Source: an uncultured Cohaesibacter sp. (GTDB taxonomy: Bacteria; Pseudomonadota; Alphaproteobacteria; Rhizobiales; Cohaesibacteraceae). Taken from it: a DNA stretch of 64,000 nt. Position 1 is the stretch's first letter; each line of letters opens with the position of its first letter. Under the pieces are notes generated by a model. It saw nothing but the letters and a program-made list of their open reading frames with translations, made no database searches and was not told the origin of the DNA. The stretch lies in contig NZ_OY762934.1 of the NCBI RefSeq assembly GCF_963667045.1, positions 4,160,501 through 4,224,500 on the forward strand. Direction: 5' to 3'. A program made the translations under genes and the position numbers. Of this stretch, positions 53,530-62,444 are shown piece after piece.

Positions 53530-54726
53530 ATGATGAAGATTTCTCTTGTAAGAGCGTCCCGGAATCCAGAGGCGTCCCGGACGCTTCCTTCTCTTCCTTT
53601 TGAAAAGGACGGCATGGATATCGCCCGCAGCACGATCAGCAGCTGGCCGGGCTATGCGCCGTCGCCGATCCGGGAGCTTTCCGATCTCGCAGCCGAGCTT
53701 GATCTTGGCAAGATCTACTTCAAGGATGAATCCGTCCGCTTCGGCCTTGGCAGTTTCAAGCCGCTAGGCGGTGCCTTTGCCGTCAGCCGGGCGCTGAGCC
53801 GCTATCTGTCGGCGGAGACGGGGGAAGTGGAGCCTGATCTCGCATCTCCTCAGATGAAGGCGCGGGTGGTCAACCTGACAGTGACCGCCGCGACCGATGG
53901 CAACCATGGTCGTTCGGTGGCGTGGGGTGCGCGGATGTTCGGCTGTCGCTGCGTGATCTTCGTCTGTTCTTCGGTCACCCGACAGCGCAAGGATGCCATT
54001 GCCTCTTACGGCGCGGAGATCCGGGAAGTGGATGGCTCGTTCGATGATGCCGTCCGTCTGGCAGCAAAGACCGCCAAGGATGAAGGCTGGTTTGTCATTC
54101 CCGATACGTCCGACGGGGAAACCGTCGAGGCACCACGCGATGTGACGCAAGGCTACATGCTGCTGGTGGACGAGGCGCTGGACCAGCTCAGGGACGAGCC
54201 GCCGATCACCCATCTGTTCCTGCAGGCCGGGGTCGGGGGCATGGCGTCCGCCAGCGCGGCCCGTTTCTGGCAGGCCTACGGCGAGGAGCGGCCCGTCACG
54301 ACCATCGTCGAGCCGGAGCAGTGTGCCTGCTGGTACGAGAGCCTTGTGGCTGGTGAGCCTGTCGCCGTGACCGGCGACATCGACTCGGCCATGGCCGGCC
54401 TCTCCTGCGGCGAGGTTTCGCTCATTGCCTGGCCGGTTCTCAGAACCGGCGCCGATTTCATGATGACCCTCAGCGACGAAGCCGTGCCGGTCATGATGCG
54501 TTATCTCGCCGGGAAGGGACAGGATGCCCGCCCGGTGATTGCAGGGGAAACCGGGATATCCGGGCTTGCGGGACTTGTGGCCGCAGCTCAGGACGCAACC
54601 CTGCGCAAGGAATTGGGCCTTGGACCAGACAGCCGTGTCTTCGTGGTCAACAGCGAAGGGGACACGGATCCAGAGGCTTACAAGACAATTGTTGGCAAAT
54701 CAGCAAGTGAGGTACTTGAACAATGA
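53530..54726 (+). CDS. 2,3-diaminopropionate ammonia-lyase
   Basis: A 398-residue fold-type II PLP enzyme, the length of E. coli YgeX. It converts D- or L-2,3-diaminopropionate to pyruvate and two ammonia. K77 in GLGSFKPLGG is the PLP lysine. D123 in ATDGNHGRSVAWG and D192 in PDTSDGE correspond to the two catalytic acids of the family, and AGVGGMASA is the phosphate loop. The start at 53530 fits this length. The next gene overlaps its stop. It would form pyruvate from whatever the carbamoylases release. Confidence 0.9.
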   Translation: MMKISLVRASRNPEASRTLPSLPFEKDGMDIARSTISSWPGYAPSPIRELSDLAAELDLGKIYFKDESVRFGLGSFKPLGGAFAVSRALSRYLSAETGEVEPDLASPQMKARVVNLTVTAATDGNHGRSVAWGARMFGCRCVIFVCSSVTRQRKDAIASYGAEIREVDGSFDDAVRLAAKTAKDEGWFVIPDTSDGETVEAPRDVTQGYMLLVDEALDQLRDEPPITHLFLQAGVGGMASASAARFWQAYGEERPVTTIVEPEQCACWYESLVAGEPVAVTGDIDSAMAGLSCGEVSLIAWPVLRTGADFMMTLSDEAVPVMMRYLAGKGQDARPVIAGETGISGLAGLVAAAQDATLRKELGLGPDSRVFVVNSEGDTDPEAYKTIVGKSASEVLEQ

Positions 54727-55970
54727 CACACCCGGCTTTTAGCAATCTGCGGATCGACATCGACCGCTTGCTCGGGCGCCTTATGGCTTTGGGGCAGGAT
54801 GGCGCTCTTGAGGGGGGTGGCGTATGTCGGCTGGCGCTCAGCGACACCGACAAGCTCGGTCGCGACCGGGTCGTGGGCTGGATGAAGGACTTGGGGCTTA
54901 CGGTCACCGTCGACAAGATCGGCAACCTGAAAGGCATTCTGCCCGGCCGCGAGGATCTGCCGCCAGTGATGATCGGTTCGCATATCGATACCGTGGCCAC
55001 GGGTGGTCTTTATGATGGCAACCTGGGTGTGCTGGCGGGTCTGGAAGTGATTTCCGTGCTCAAGGACAGCGGCTATGTTCCGTTGCGGCCGATCGTGGTT
55101 GGTGCCTTTACCAACGAGGAAGGTTCGCGCTTTGCGCCCGACATGCTGGGCAGTGCGGTTGATCGTGGTTCGCTGCCGCTGGACGAGGCGTTGGCCGTCA
55201 AGGATGCCGACGGATTCGTGGTTGGCGAAGAGCTTGCCCGTATCGGCTATGCCGGTGAGGCCGAGCCGGGGCAGATCACGCCCTATTGCTTCTTTGAAAT
55301 GCATGTTGAGCAGGGCCCCGTTCTGGAAGAAGAGGGGGATCTTATCGGCGCAGTGACCGGCGTGCAGGGCATCAGCTGGACCGAATATGTGGTTGAGGGT
55401 GTCTCCAACCATGCCGGTACGACCCCGATGCGTCTGCGTCACGATGCTGGGTTTGCCGCCGCAAGCATCTCAGTCGCGGCCCGCAAGGTAGCCGGAGAGG
55501 TCGGTGATGGTCAGGTCGCTACCGTTGGTGTTACCGAGCTTGACCCCAATCTGGTCAACGTGATTGCCCGCAAGGCTCGCCTGACTGTGGACCTGCGCCA
55601 TATTGACGAGCAGAAGCTGCAGCAGGCCGAGAAGATGCTGGCCGCCGAGATCGAATGCATCTGCCGGGCCGAAGGCGTTTCCGTCACGGCTCGCAAGCTG
55701 GCCCGTTTCGAGCCGGTTATGTTCAATGAATCTATGGTCGATCTTATCGCCAAGACCGCCAGGGAACAGGGCTATGCCGTGCGCCGCATGCCTTCTGGCG
55801 CCGGCCACGACGCCCAGATGTTCGCCCCCGATTGTCCAACGGCGATGGTCTTTGTGCCCTCTAGGGGCGGCATCAGCCACAATATCGAAGAATACACAGC
55901 ACCCGAAGAACTGCAGGCAGGTGCCAATGTGCTGCTGCAGGCGGTTCTGACCAAAGCTGAAGAAAGATGA
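54723..55970 (+). CDS. M20-family amidase/hydantoinase-carbamoylase type hydrolase
   Basis: A 415-residue di-zinc enzyme of the N-carbamoyl-L-amino acid hydrolase/allantoate amidohydrolase/beta-ureidopropionase group. Metal ligands are visible: H87 in GSHIDTVATGG, D98 in LYDGNLG, E132/E133 in FTNEEGSRF and the His in FEMHVEQGPVLE. VSNHAGTTPMRLRHDAG is the dimerisation/substrate region and SGAGHDAQMFA the last ligand. It overlaps the lyase stop by 4 bases. It likely removes a carbamoyl group from an L-ureido acid, possibly making diaminopropionate. Confidence 0.88.
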   Translation: MTHPAFSNLRIDIDRLLGRLMALGQDGALEGGGVCRLALSDTDKLGRDRVVGWMKDLGLTVTVDKIGNLKGILPGREDLPPVMIGSHIDTVATGGLYDGNLGVLAGLEVISVLKDSGYVPLRPIVVGAFTNEEGSRFAPDMLGSAVDRGSLPLDEALAVKDADGFVVGEELARIGYAGEAEPGQITPYCFFEMHVEQGPVLEEEGDLIGAVTGVQGISWTEYVVEGVSNHAGTTPMRLRHDAGFAAASISVAARKVAGEVGDGQVATVGVTELDPNLVNVIARKARLTVDLRHIDEQKLQQAEKMLAAEIECICRAEGVSVTARKLARFEPVMFNESMVDLIAKTAREQGYAVRRMPSGAGHDAQMFAPDCPTAMVFVPSRGGISHNIEEYTAPEELQAGANVLLQAVLTKAEER

Positions 55971-55980
55971 GGATCTGGCT

Positions 55981-56904
55981 ATGTCACGTCCATTGAAAGT
56001 TGCTGCCGCCCAGTTGGGGCCGATTGCGCGCGAGGAAACGCGTAGCGAGGTTGTTGCCCGTTGCATCAAGCTGATGGAAAAGGCCCACACGCTGGGAGCC
56101 GACCTCATCGTCTTCCCTGAACTCGCACTGACCACCTTCTTCCCGCGGTGGTATTTCGAGGATCAGGCTGATGTTGATACCTTCTTCGAAACGGAAATGC
56201 CGAGCGCCGAGACTCAGCCACTGTTTGACGCAGCCCGGAAATACCAGATGGGTTTCTATCTGGGCTACGCCGAGCTGACCGTTGAAGAGGGCAAAGTGCG
56301 CCATTTCAACACCACCATCATTGTCGACAAGACCGGCGAGATCGCAGGCAAATATCGCAAGGTGCATCTGCCCGGCCATAGCGAATATGAAGACTGGCGG
56401 CCGTTCCAGCATCTGGAACGTCGCTATTTCGAGACCGGAAACCTCGGTTTTCAGACCTTCGATGCGCTCGGTGGCAAGCTCGGCATGTGCATCTGCAACG
56501 ATCGCCGCTGGCCGGAAACCTTCCGTGTGCTCGGTCTGCGCGGGGCCGAACTGATCATGATCGGCTACAATACGCCGGTTCACTATCCGCAGGCACCGGA
56601 ACATGACCATCTGCAGAACTTCCATAACGAGCTATCGATGCAGGCTGGCGCCTATCAGAACGGCTCCTGGGTTGTCGGCGTTGCCAAGGCTGGCAAGGAA
56701 GAGGGCTGCGACCTGATCGGCGGTTCCTGCATCATCGATCCGACCGGCCAGATCGTGGCGCAGGCCAAGACACTGGGAGACGAGGTCGTCTTCTTTGAAT
56801 GCGATCTGGATCGTTGCGATGAAATCCGCAAGAACGTCTTCAACTTCCAGCGTTACCGTGAACCCGAAAACTACACCCCGATAACCGAACCGAAAAAATC
56901 ATGA
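55981..56904 (+). CDS. N-carbamoyl-D-amino acid hydrolase
   Basis: A 307-residue nitrilase-superfamily amidase, close in length and sequence to the Agrobacterium D-carbamoylase. The catalytic triad falls at the positions I recall for that enzyme: E47 in IVFPELALTTFFPRW, K127 in GKYRKVHLPGH and C172 in CICNDRRWPET. It splits N-carbamoyl-D-amino acids to D-amino acid, CO2 and ammonia. Together with the minus-strand hydantoinase it completes a D-hydantoin pathway. It lies 10 bases after the M20 gene and overlaps the next gene. Confidence 0.92.
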   Translation: MSRPLKVAAAQLGPIAREETRSEVVARCIKLMEKAHTLGADLIVFPELALTTFFPRWYFEDQADVDTFFETEMPSAETQPLFDAARKYQMGFYLGYAELTVEEGKVRHFNTTIIVDKTGEIAGKYRKVHLPGHSEYEDWRPFQHLERRYFETGNLGFQTFDALGGKLGMCICNDRRWPETFRVLGLRGAELIMIGYNTPVHYPQAPEHDHLQNFHNELSMQAGAYQNGSWVVGVAKAGKEEGCDLIGGSCIIDPTGQIVAQAKTLGDEVVFFECDLDRCDEIRKNVFNFQRYREPENYTPITEPKKS

Positions 56905-58373
56905 CATTTGTGTTCAAACCTGAAGTCGCTGACGAGAAAGCCCTCAAGAAGGTTGCCGAGTCTTTTCGCCGCTACGATATTCGCCTGCCGCTGTTTGCCG
57001 AGCTGATCGATCCGGTTACGCATCTGACGGATATGGCAGCAGATCTGGCCACGGTTGATCCGGATGCCGCGGATTCACGCAACCTGTTCCGTGTGCACTG
57101 GCATAATGACGCCGAGCGCAAGGGACTGGTCGAGGTGCCCGAGCATATCGTGCTGCCCAAGGAGCTGACCGGCGTTGACGCCAAGATCGTCATCGCTCTT
57201 GGCAACCGCTTCCCGATGATCAAGGCCCACAAGGTGCTGCCTGCCTATGCCTGCCTCGTGCAGCGGCTGGTTTCGGGCAATTTCGATCCCTATTCCCAGC
57301 GTGCCGTATGGCCATCCACCGGCAACTACTGCCGCGGTGGCGTCGCCATCTCGCGCATTCTGGAATGTCACGGGGTTGCGGTTCTGCCAGAAGGTATGAG
57401 CCAGGAACGCTTCAACTGGCTGGAAAGCTGGACGCTCAGCAATGATGACATCATCCGCACGCCGGGCTGCGAGAGCAACGTCAAGGAAATCTATGACGCC
57501 TGCAACAAGCTCAGCCAGGATCCGGACAATGTGATTCTCAATCAGTTCGCCGAGTTCGGCAACTATGCGGTTCACCGCGCTGTGACCGGTGCGGCGCTTG
57601 GCCGGATCTTCGATGCGCTCAATGGTGAGGGTAACCTCACCATGGCCGGGTTCGTCTCTGCGTCCGGTTCTTCGGGTACGCTGGCTGCCGGTGATCACCT
57701 CAAGCAGCATTATGGTGCAGACATCGCCGTGGTCGAGGCGCTGGAATGCCCGACCCTGCTTTACAACGGCTATGGCGACCACAACATTCAGGGCATCGGC
57801 GACAAGCATGTGCCGCTCATCCATAACGTGATGAACTCCGACTATGTCATCGGTCTGTCAGAGGCAGGCTCGGACATGCTGAATCTGGTGTTCAACAGGC
57901 CGGACGGGCAGGATTACCTCAAGGACTATCGCGGCGTCGAGCCCGAGCTGATCGAACGCCTGTCGGCCCTCGGGCTGTCTTCGATTGCCAACATCCTTGG
58001 CGCGATCAAGCTGGCCAAATACCAGAAGCTCGGGGCCAATGACGTTGTCATGACCGTGGCAACCGACGGCGCCGAGATGTACAGCACCGAACAGCCGAAA
58101 GCCTTGCAGAAATATTTCGGCAACCGCTTCGACAAGACCCTTGCGGCGCAGGCTTTCGGGGCGCAGGTCGTCGGTGCATCGGTGGATCACGTGCTGGAGC
58201 TCACCCGCATCGATCGCGAACGCATCTTCAACCTGGGTTACTATACCTGGGTCGAGCAGCAGGGCGTCGAATTGAAAGATTTCGACAGCCGTCGGGATCA
58301 GGCCTTCTGGGATCAGCTGGTGGATGACCTGCCAGCTTGGGACGGTCTGATCACGTCCTTCATGGCTGGATAA
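56901..58373 (+). CDS. PLP-dependent fold-type II enzyme of unknown specificity
   Basis: A 490-residue protein of the cysteine synthase/tryptophan synthase-beta superfamily, clearly longer than the usual 300-400 residues. The likely PLP lysine is K111 in MIKAHKVLPAYACLV. The substrate loop is STGN (139-142) in WPSTGNYCRGGVAI, and a serine-rich phosphate loop is SGSSGT (255-260). About 100 N-terminal residues precede the core. It overlaps the carbamoylase stop by 4 bases. It may eliminate, desulfurate or racemise a D- or diamino acid; I cannot name it. Confidence 0.75.
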   Translation: MTFVFKPEVADEKALKKVAESFRRYDIRLPLFAELIDPVTHLTDMAADLATVDPDAADSRNLFRVHWHNDAERKGLVEVPEHIVLPKELTGVDAKIVIALGNRFPMIKAHKVLPAYACLVQRLVSGNFDPYSQRAVWPSTGNYCRGGVAISRILECHGVAVLPEGMSQERFNWLESWTLSNDDIIRTPGCESNVKEIYDACNKLSQDPDNVILNQFAEFGNYAVHRAVTGAALGRIFDALNGEGNLTMAGFVSASGSSGTLAAGDHLKQHYGADIAVVEALECPTLLYNGYGDHNIQGIGDKHVPLIHNVMNSDYVIGLSEAGSDMLNLVFNRPDGQDYLKDYRGVEPELIERLSALGLSSIANILGAIKLAKYQKLGANDVVMTVATDGAEMYSTEQPKALQKYFGNRFDKTLAAQAFGAQVVGASVDHVLELTRIDRERIFNLGYYTWVEQQGVELKDFDSRRDQAFWDQLVDDLPAWDGLITSFMAG

Positions 58374-58402
58374 AAAGCGCCAGCCAAAGCTGAATGATCA
58401 AA

Positions 58403-58436
58403 GGCGCGGAGCAGGCTTCTGTCTCGCGTCTTTTTG
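58403..58436 (+). terminator. Terminator after the PLP enzyme gene
   Basis: GGCGCGGAGCAG pairs imperfectly with CTGTCTCGCGTC, followed by five Ts. It closes the plus-strand operon, facing the convergent cutC. Confidence 0.6.
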
Positions 58437-58440
58437 GTCT

Positions 58441-59190
58441 TCACCGGGCAAGTGCGGCCTTCAAAGCCTTCACCTTTTGCGCATCGGTCTGCCGGTCTGA
58501 TGGCAGGACAAAGCCGAGATCGGCGACCTTGCCTGCGTGGGGTCGTGGGCTTGAGCAGGAGGCATGGATCTCCCTGATCCCCAGTTTGAGGAAGGGTGCA
58601 ACGGTGTCGGCGTTGATGCCGCCGCCGGGCATGATGGAGAGCCTGTTGCCAGCCTGTTCGATAAGGCGTTGCAAGACTTCGAGGCCGGCAAGGGCTGTGG
58701 GTGCGCCACCGGAGGTCAGGATCCGCCGGATGCCGAGTGAGAAAACCTGTTCAAGCGCCTCGGTGAAATCCGGCACCATGTCGAAGGCCCGATGCAGGGT
58801 GATGTCCAGAGGGCCTGCTGCTTGCATGAGGGCCTTGAGGGCGGAGAGATCAAGGCGGCCGTCTTCTCTTGATGCGCCGATGACGACACCGGCAAGTCCG
58901 GCGTCGCGTGCAGCCTCGCTGTCATGCTGCATCAGCGTGATTTCCTCTTCAGAAAAGACAAAGTCGCCACTGCGCGGCCTGATGAGCGCATGAACCGGGA
59001 TGGGGCTCGTGCGAGCGGCCAGCGCCATGAACCCTTGCGAGGGGGTCACCCCACCCGTCGCCAGCGCGGAGCACAGCTCGATCCTGTCTGCACCAGCCTC
59101 AATTGCCATTTTAAGACCTTCGGGCGTGTCCACGCACACCTCGAGGAGAGGGTCGTTTTGGGCACGATGGGCGCGGCTGGACTGGGCCAT
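58441..59190 (-). CDS. cutC: CutC-family protein
   Basis: A 249-residue TIM-barrel protein of the CutC family, once linked to copper homeostasis but of uncertain biochemical role. LEVCVDTPEGLKMAIEAGAD, RIELCSALATGGVTPSQG and MPGGGINADTV are the family motifs. The start at 59190 replaces a longer frame with unlike residues. It follows nagK by 37 bases as the last gene of the amino-sugar operon, suggesting a role near sugar metabolism rather than copper. Confidence 0.87.
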   Translation of the reverse strand: MAQSSRAHRAQNDPLLEVCVDTPEGLKMAIEAGADRIELCSALATGGVTPSQGFMALAARTSPIPVHALIRPRSGDFVFSEEEITLMQHDSEAARDAGLAGVVIGASREDGRLDLSALKALMQAAGPLDITLHRAFDMVPDFTEALEQVFSLGIRRILTSGGAPTALAGLEVLQRLIEQAGNRLSIMPGGGINADTVAPFLKLGIREIHASCSSPRPHAGKVADLGFVLPSDRQTDAQKVKALKAALAR

Positions 59191-59227
59191 GGCACGGTCT
59201 TTCCTTTCCGTTCGGTTGCTGGTCTTG

Positions 59228-60145
59228 TCAGGTAATCTGACGCAATCCGAGGATGGCGGCACCAACGAGACCGGGTTCGAGACGGTTTTGGGCAGGCACG
59301 ACGAGCGGCGTTTCCGGGCCGACCAGCATCCGGCCGCGTACCGCCTTATCGATTGCAGCGATCAGTGCGGGCACGTTCGAAAGCCCGCCGCCAACCGGAA
59401 TGATGGTTGCTGCGGTGGTGTTGACGATCATGGCAAGCGGCGCAGAGAGAATGTCGAGGAAGACATCAATGGTGCGGCTGGTTGCGGGGTCCTGTTCAAG
59501 CCAAAGACTGAGAATGTCTTCTGCCGAAAGATCCTTGTCATGGATGTCATGGATGTGCTTGTGGATCTTCTCGAGGCCGCGCGCGCCGCAGGTGGCGTCG
59601 AGACAGCCATCAAGGCCGCAGCCGCAATGGAACCGGGGCAGGGAGACGGGCGGGTTGCCTGCCTGAGTGGCCGCCACCGGGCCATGGCCCCATTCGCCCG
59701 CATAGCCGCCTCTTGAGTTGATCAATTGCCCGTCGACGACGAGCCCGCCGCCGACGCCCGTGCCCAGAATGATGCCGAAAACAACGTGATGGCCTCTGCC
59801 AGCACCGCATTCGGCTTCGGCAATGGCAAAACAATCGGCATCATTGGCGATGATGACCGGCAATCCCAATGCTGCCACCAGATCCTTTTGCATGGGGCGG
59901 CCATGGAGGCAGGGGATGTTTGCCACCACACCAAGACCAGTTCTGGGATGCTGAAAACCGGCGATCGAAATGGATACGCAACGGACCGCTTCGGGGGATT
60001 GGTCAATGACGCTCTTGAGGGCAGCCACAAAAGCATCAAAGTCATTGGCTGGCGTGGGAATGCGCGGCACCGGCGTTATGTGTTGCGGGTCTTCGGCCAG
60101 AGCGCCCTTGATCGTGGTGCCGCCGATGTCGAAGCAGACGATCAT
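59228..60145 (-). CDS. nagK: ROK-family kinase, probably N-acetylglucosamine kinase
   Basis: A 305-residue ROK kinase. The ATP loop is FDIGGTTIKGAL, the sugar site is in IANDADCFAIAEAECGAG, and ILGTGVGGGLVVDGQL follows. The zinc motif HCGCGLDGCLD has Asp where most ROK proteins have Glu. The nagA start overlaps by 4 bases on the upstream side, so phosphorylation of GlcNAc to GlcNAc-6-phosphate is the best guess. N-acetylmannosamine is an alternative. Confidence 0.85.
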   Translation of the reverse strand: MIVCFDIGGTTIKGALAEDPQHITPVPRIPTPANDFDAFVAALKSVIDQSPEAVRCVSISIAGFQHPRTGLGVVANIPCLHGRPMQKDLVAALGLPVIIANDADCFAIAEAECGAGRGHHVVFGIILGTGVGGGLVVDGQLINSRGGYAGEWGHGPVAATQAGNPPVSLPRFHCGCGLDGCLDATCGARGLEKIHKHIHDIHDKDLSAEDILSLWLEQDPATSRTIDVFLDILSAPLAMIVNTTAATIIPVGGGLSNVPALIAAIDKAVRGRMLVGPETPLVVPAQNRLEPGLVGAAILGLRQIT

Positions 60146-61317
60146 TGCGGTACCTCTCCGTTTTCATTGCTGTGCGCACACTGACCGGCGATGAAGGTGG
60201 CGCGCAGGGACAAGTCCTTGTCCAGAGCGACGAAATCTGCGTCAAACCCGGGTTTGAGTTGGCCTTTGCTGCTGGCGCCGATGGCTTCGGATGGATAGCG
60301 AGAAGCCATCTTGAGCACCTCTTCCAGCGACAGCGGCAGGGTGTCGAGCGCCTTGCGGACCATGGAGATCATGTCGATATCGGCGCCGGCCAATGTGCCG
60401 TCTGCAAGGGCCAGGCGACCTTCGCGCCGGAAGGTCTGGCGGCCGCCGAGGATGAATTCGGTGACATCGGTTCCGGTTGGCGACATGGCATCGGTGACAA
60501 AGAAGATGCGCCCCGGCCCCTGCTTGGCGCGAAGGGCAACGCGCATGTTGGCATTGGCGATGTGATAGCCGTCGGCAATCATGCCGCAATAGGCGGTATC
60601 GGTTGTCAGAACCGCGCCAACCAGCCCCGGCTCGCGGTTGCGCATCTGGCTCATGGCGTTGAACAAGTGGGTTGCCATGGAGGCTCCCGCCTCGAAATAG
60701 CGAAAGGCCGTCTCGGCGTCGCAGTCCGTGTGGCCAAGGCTCACATGCCAGCCTCCGGCGACCAATGCCCGGACCTGCTCAACGGTGACATTCTCCGGCG
60801 CGACGGTGATCATGCTCTTGCCGAAGCTGCCCTCTGCTGCGAGCAGCACCGAGAGGTCGCTGTCTTCCATCGGGCGGATGAAATCGGCCACATGCACCCC
60901 CTTGCGCGGTATCGACAGATGCGGACCTTCCAGATGCAGGCCAAGGAACCCCGGCACCTTTGCTGCCGCGGCTTGCTTGCCTGCAGCAAGGGCCCGGTCG
61001 CGCACGTCGGGGCTGTCGGTGATGAGGGTTGTCATCAGGGCTGTGGTGCCAAAGCGGGCATGGGCTCGGCAAATGGTCTCGATGCCGTCTTTCGTCGGTG
61101 TTTCATTGAGCAATGCCCCGCCGCCACCGTTTACCTGCAGATCGACGAACCCCGGCACGATCATCGCCGTTCCACCGCTATGCTGAGCATAGTCGGCGGG
61201 AACCTCGGTTTGCGGCACAATCGCAACGACTGTATCGCCCTCGACCAGCAGGGCTGCGTGTTCGTGAAACCGGGTGCCGTCGAATATCCGATCGGCTGGG
61301 AAGGCTGTTTTGTTCAT
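60142..61317 (-). CDS. nagA: N-acetylglucosamine-6-phosphate deacetylase
   Basis: A 391-residue amidohydrolase making glucosamine 6-phosphate and acetate. Features in order: GFVDLQVNGGGG, the metal Glu in LGLHLEGPHLS, SLGHTDCDAE and HLFNAMSQMRNREPG with metal histidines, and the catalytic Asp in FVTDAMSPTG. It overlaps both neighbours by 4 bases, so nagB-II, nagA and nagK are translationally coupled. Confidence 0.92.
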   Translation of the reverse strand: MNKTAFPADRIFDGTRFHEHAALLVEGDTVVAIVPQTEVPADYAQHSGGTAMIVPGFVDLQVNGGGGALLNETPTKDGIETICRAHARFGTTALMTTLITDSPDVRDRALAAGKQAAAAKVPGFLGLHLEGPHLSIPRKGVHVADFIRPMEDSDLSVLLAAEGSFGKSMITVAPENVTVEQVRALVAGGWHVSLGHTDCDAETAFRYFEAGASMATHLFNAMSQMRNREPGLVGAVLTTDTAYCGMIADGYHIANANMRVALRAKQGPGRIFFVTDAMSPTGTDVTEFILGGRQTFRREGRLALADGTLAGADIDMISMVRKALDTLPLSLEEVLKMASRYPSEAIGASSKGQLKPGFDADFVALDKDLSLRATFIAGQCAHSNENGEVPQ

Positions 61318-62333
61318 CGCGTTACCGTCACTTTCTTGAGAGCCGCTGGCTTGTCCGGGTCCAGTCCACGGTGAAGCGAAAGCTGCTCCACAAACCGATA
61401 GAATGGCACGATCAGGGCGAGGGCATCGGTCAGCGGATGTCCTGTGGCGATGAAGGGCAGCTGGATCGCATCAGCGGATTTGTCTGATGAAATATAGCAA
61501 TGGGGATTCTTGGGAACGACCCCGTTGATGATCTCCACAATGGAATCTTCCGCCGCGTCACGGGCGGCAAAGGCAATGACCGGGAAGTCCCGGTTGACCA
61601 GCGAGACCGGGCCATGCAGCATCTCTGCCGAAGAATAGGCTTCGGCGTGTAACACGCTGGTTTCCTTGCATTTGAGCGCAGCCTCGGCGGCAATCGCCAT
61701 GGTTGGGCCACGCCCGAGAGTGTAGAGCGACTGGGCGCTTGACACGGTCTCCAGCATGAAAGACCAGTCGAGCGCTTCGGCCTTCTCCAACTGTTCGGGC
61801 AGGTTGGCAAGGGCGTTCTTCAAGGGCTTGTCATCGGCCCAGTAGGCGATGAGTGCAAGCCCGGCGACGATGGAATTGACGTAGGATTTGGTGGCGGCAA
61901 CGGCTAGCTCCTCACCCGCTGCGATATCGAGCGTATAGGCGCAGCTGTCGGCAAGTGGAGACGGTACGGTGTTGACGAGGGCCGCTGTCAGGGCACCGCC
62001 TGCACGGGCTGTTTTGGCCATGGCCACGATGTCGGCGCTGGCACCAGATTGGGACACGGCAAGCGCGGCGGCGTGTCCCATCTTCATGGGCGCACCAAAG
62101 ATGGAGGCAATGGATGGCCCTTGCGAAGCGACCGGCAGGCCCAGAACCAGCTCGATGGCATATTTGAGAAAATAGGCGGCGTGGTCGGACGAGCCACGCG
62201 CGATGGTCACGACCACATGGGGATCAAAGGCCCGGAAGGCTGCGGCCACGGGCGCGATCGTTTCGGGAGCAGAGGAAAGCAGGCGCGCAACCGCTGCCGG
62301 GATTTCTTCGGTTTCTTGCCGCATCAGGGTCAT
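61314..62333 (-). CDS. SIS-domain glucosamine-6-phosphate deaminase (NagB-II type)
   Basis: A 339-residue protein with two SIS domains, like the isomerase half of GlmS without the glutaminase domain. TIARGSSDHAAYFLKYAIE and VSQSGASADIVAMAKTAR form the first phosphosugar site, and TLGRGPTMAIAAEAALKCKE the second. In operons with nagA such proteins replace classical NagB and convert glucosamine 6-phosphate to fructose 6-phosphate. It lies between gntR and nagA. Confidence 0.87.
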   Translation of the reverse strand: MTLMRQETEEIPAAVARLLSSAPETIAPVAAAFRAFDPHVVVTIARGSSDHAAYFLKYAIELVLGLPVASQGPSIASIFGAPMKMGHAAALAVSQSGASADIVAMAKTARAGGALTAALVNTVPSPLADSCAYTLDIAAGEELAVAATKSYVNSIVAGLALIAYWADDKPLKNALANLPEQLEKAEALDWSFMLETVSSAQSLYTLGRGPTMAIAAEAALKCKETSVLHAEAYSSAEMLHGPVSLVNRDFPVIAFAARDAAEDSIVEIINGVVPKNPHCYISSDKSADAIQLPFIATGHPLTDALALIVPFYRFVEQLSLHRGLDPDKPAALKKVTVTR

Positions 62334-62444
62334 GACAAACAGCTTTCTTTCTGGCTTTGCTTTTGCTTTCTGGGGCGCATCTGGAACCGTTGGTCCGGCG
62401 CGTTGTTGAAGGCGTCAATGCTGACGCCCGACGATGTTGGCGCC

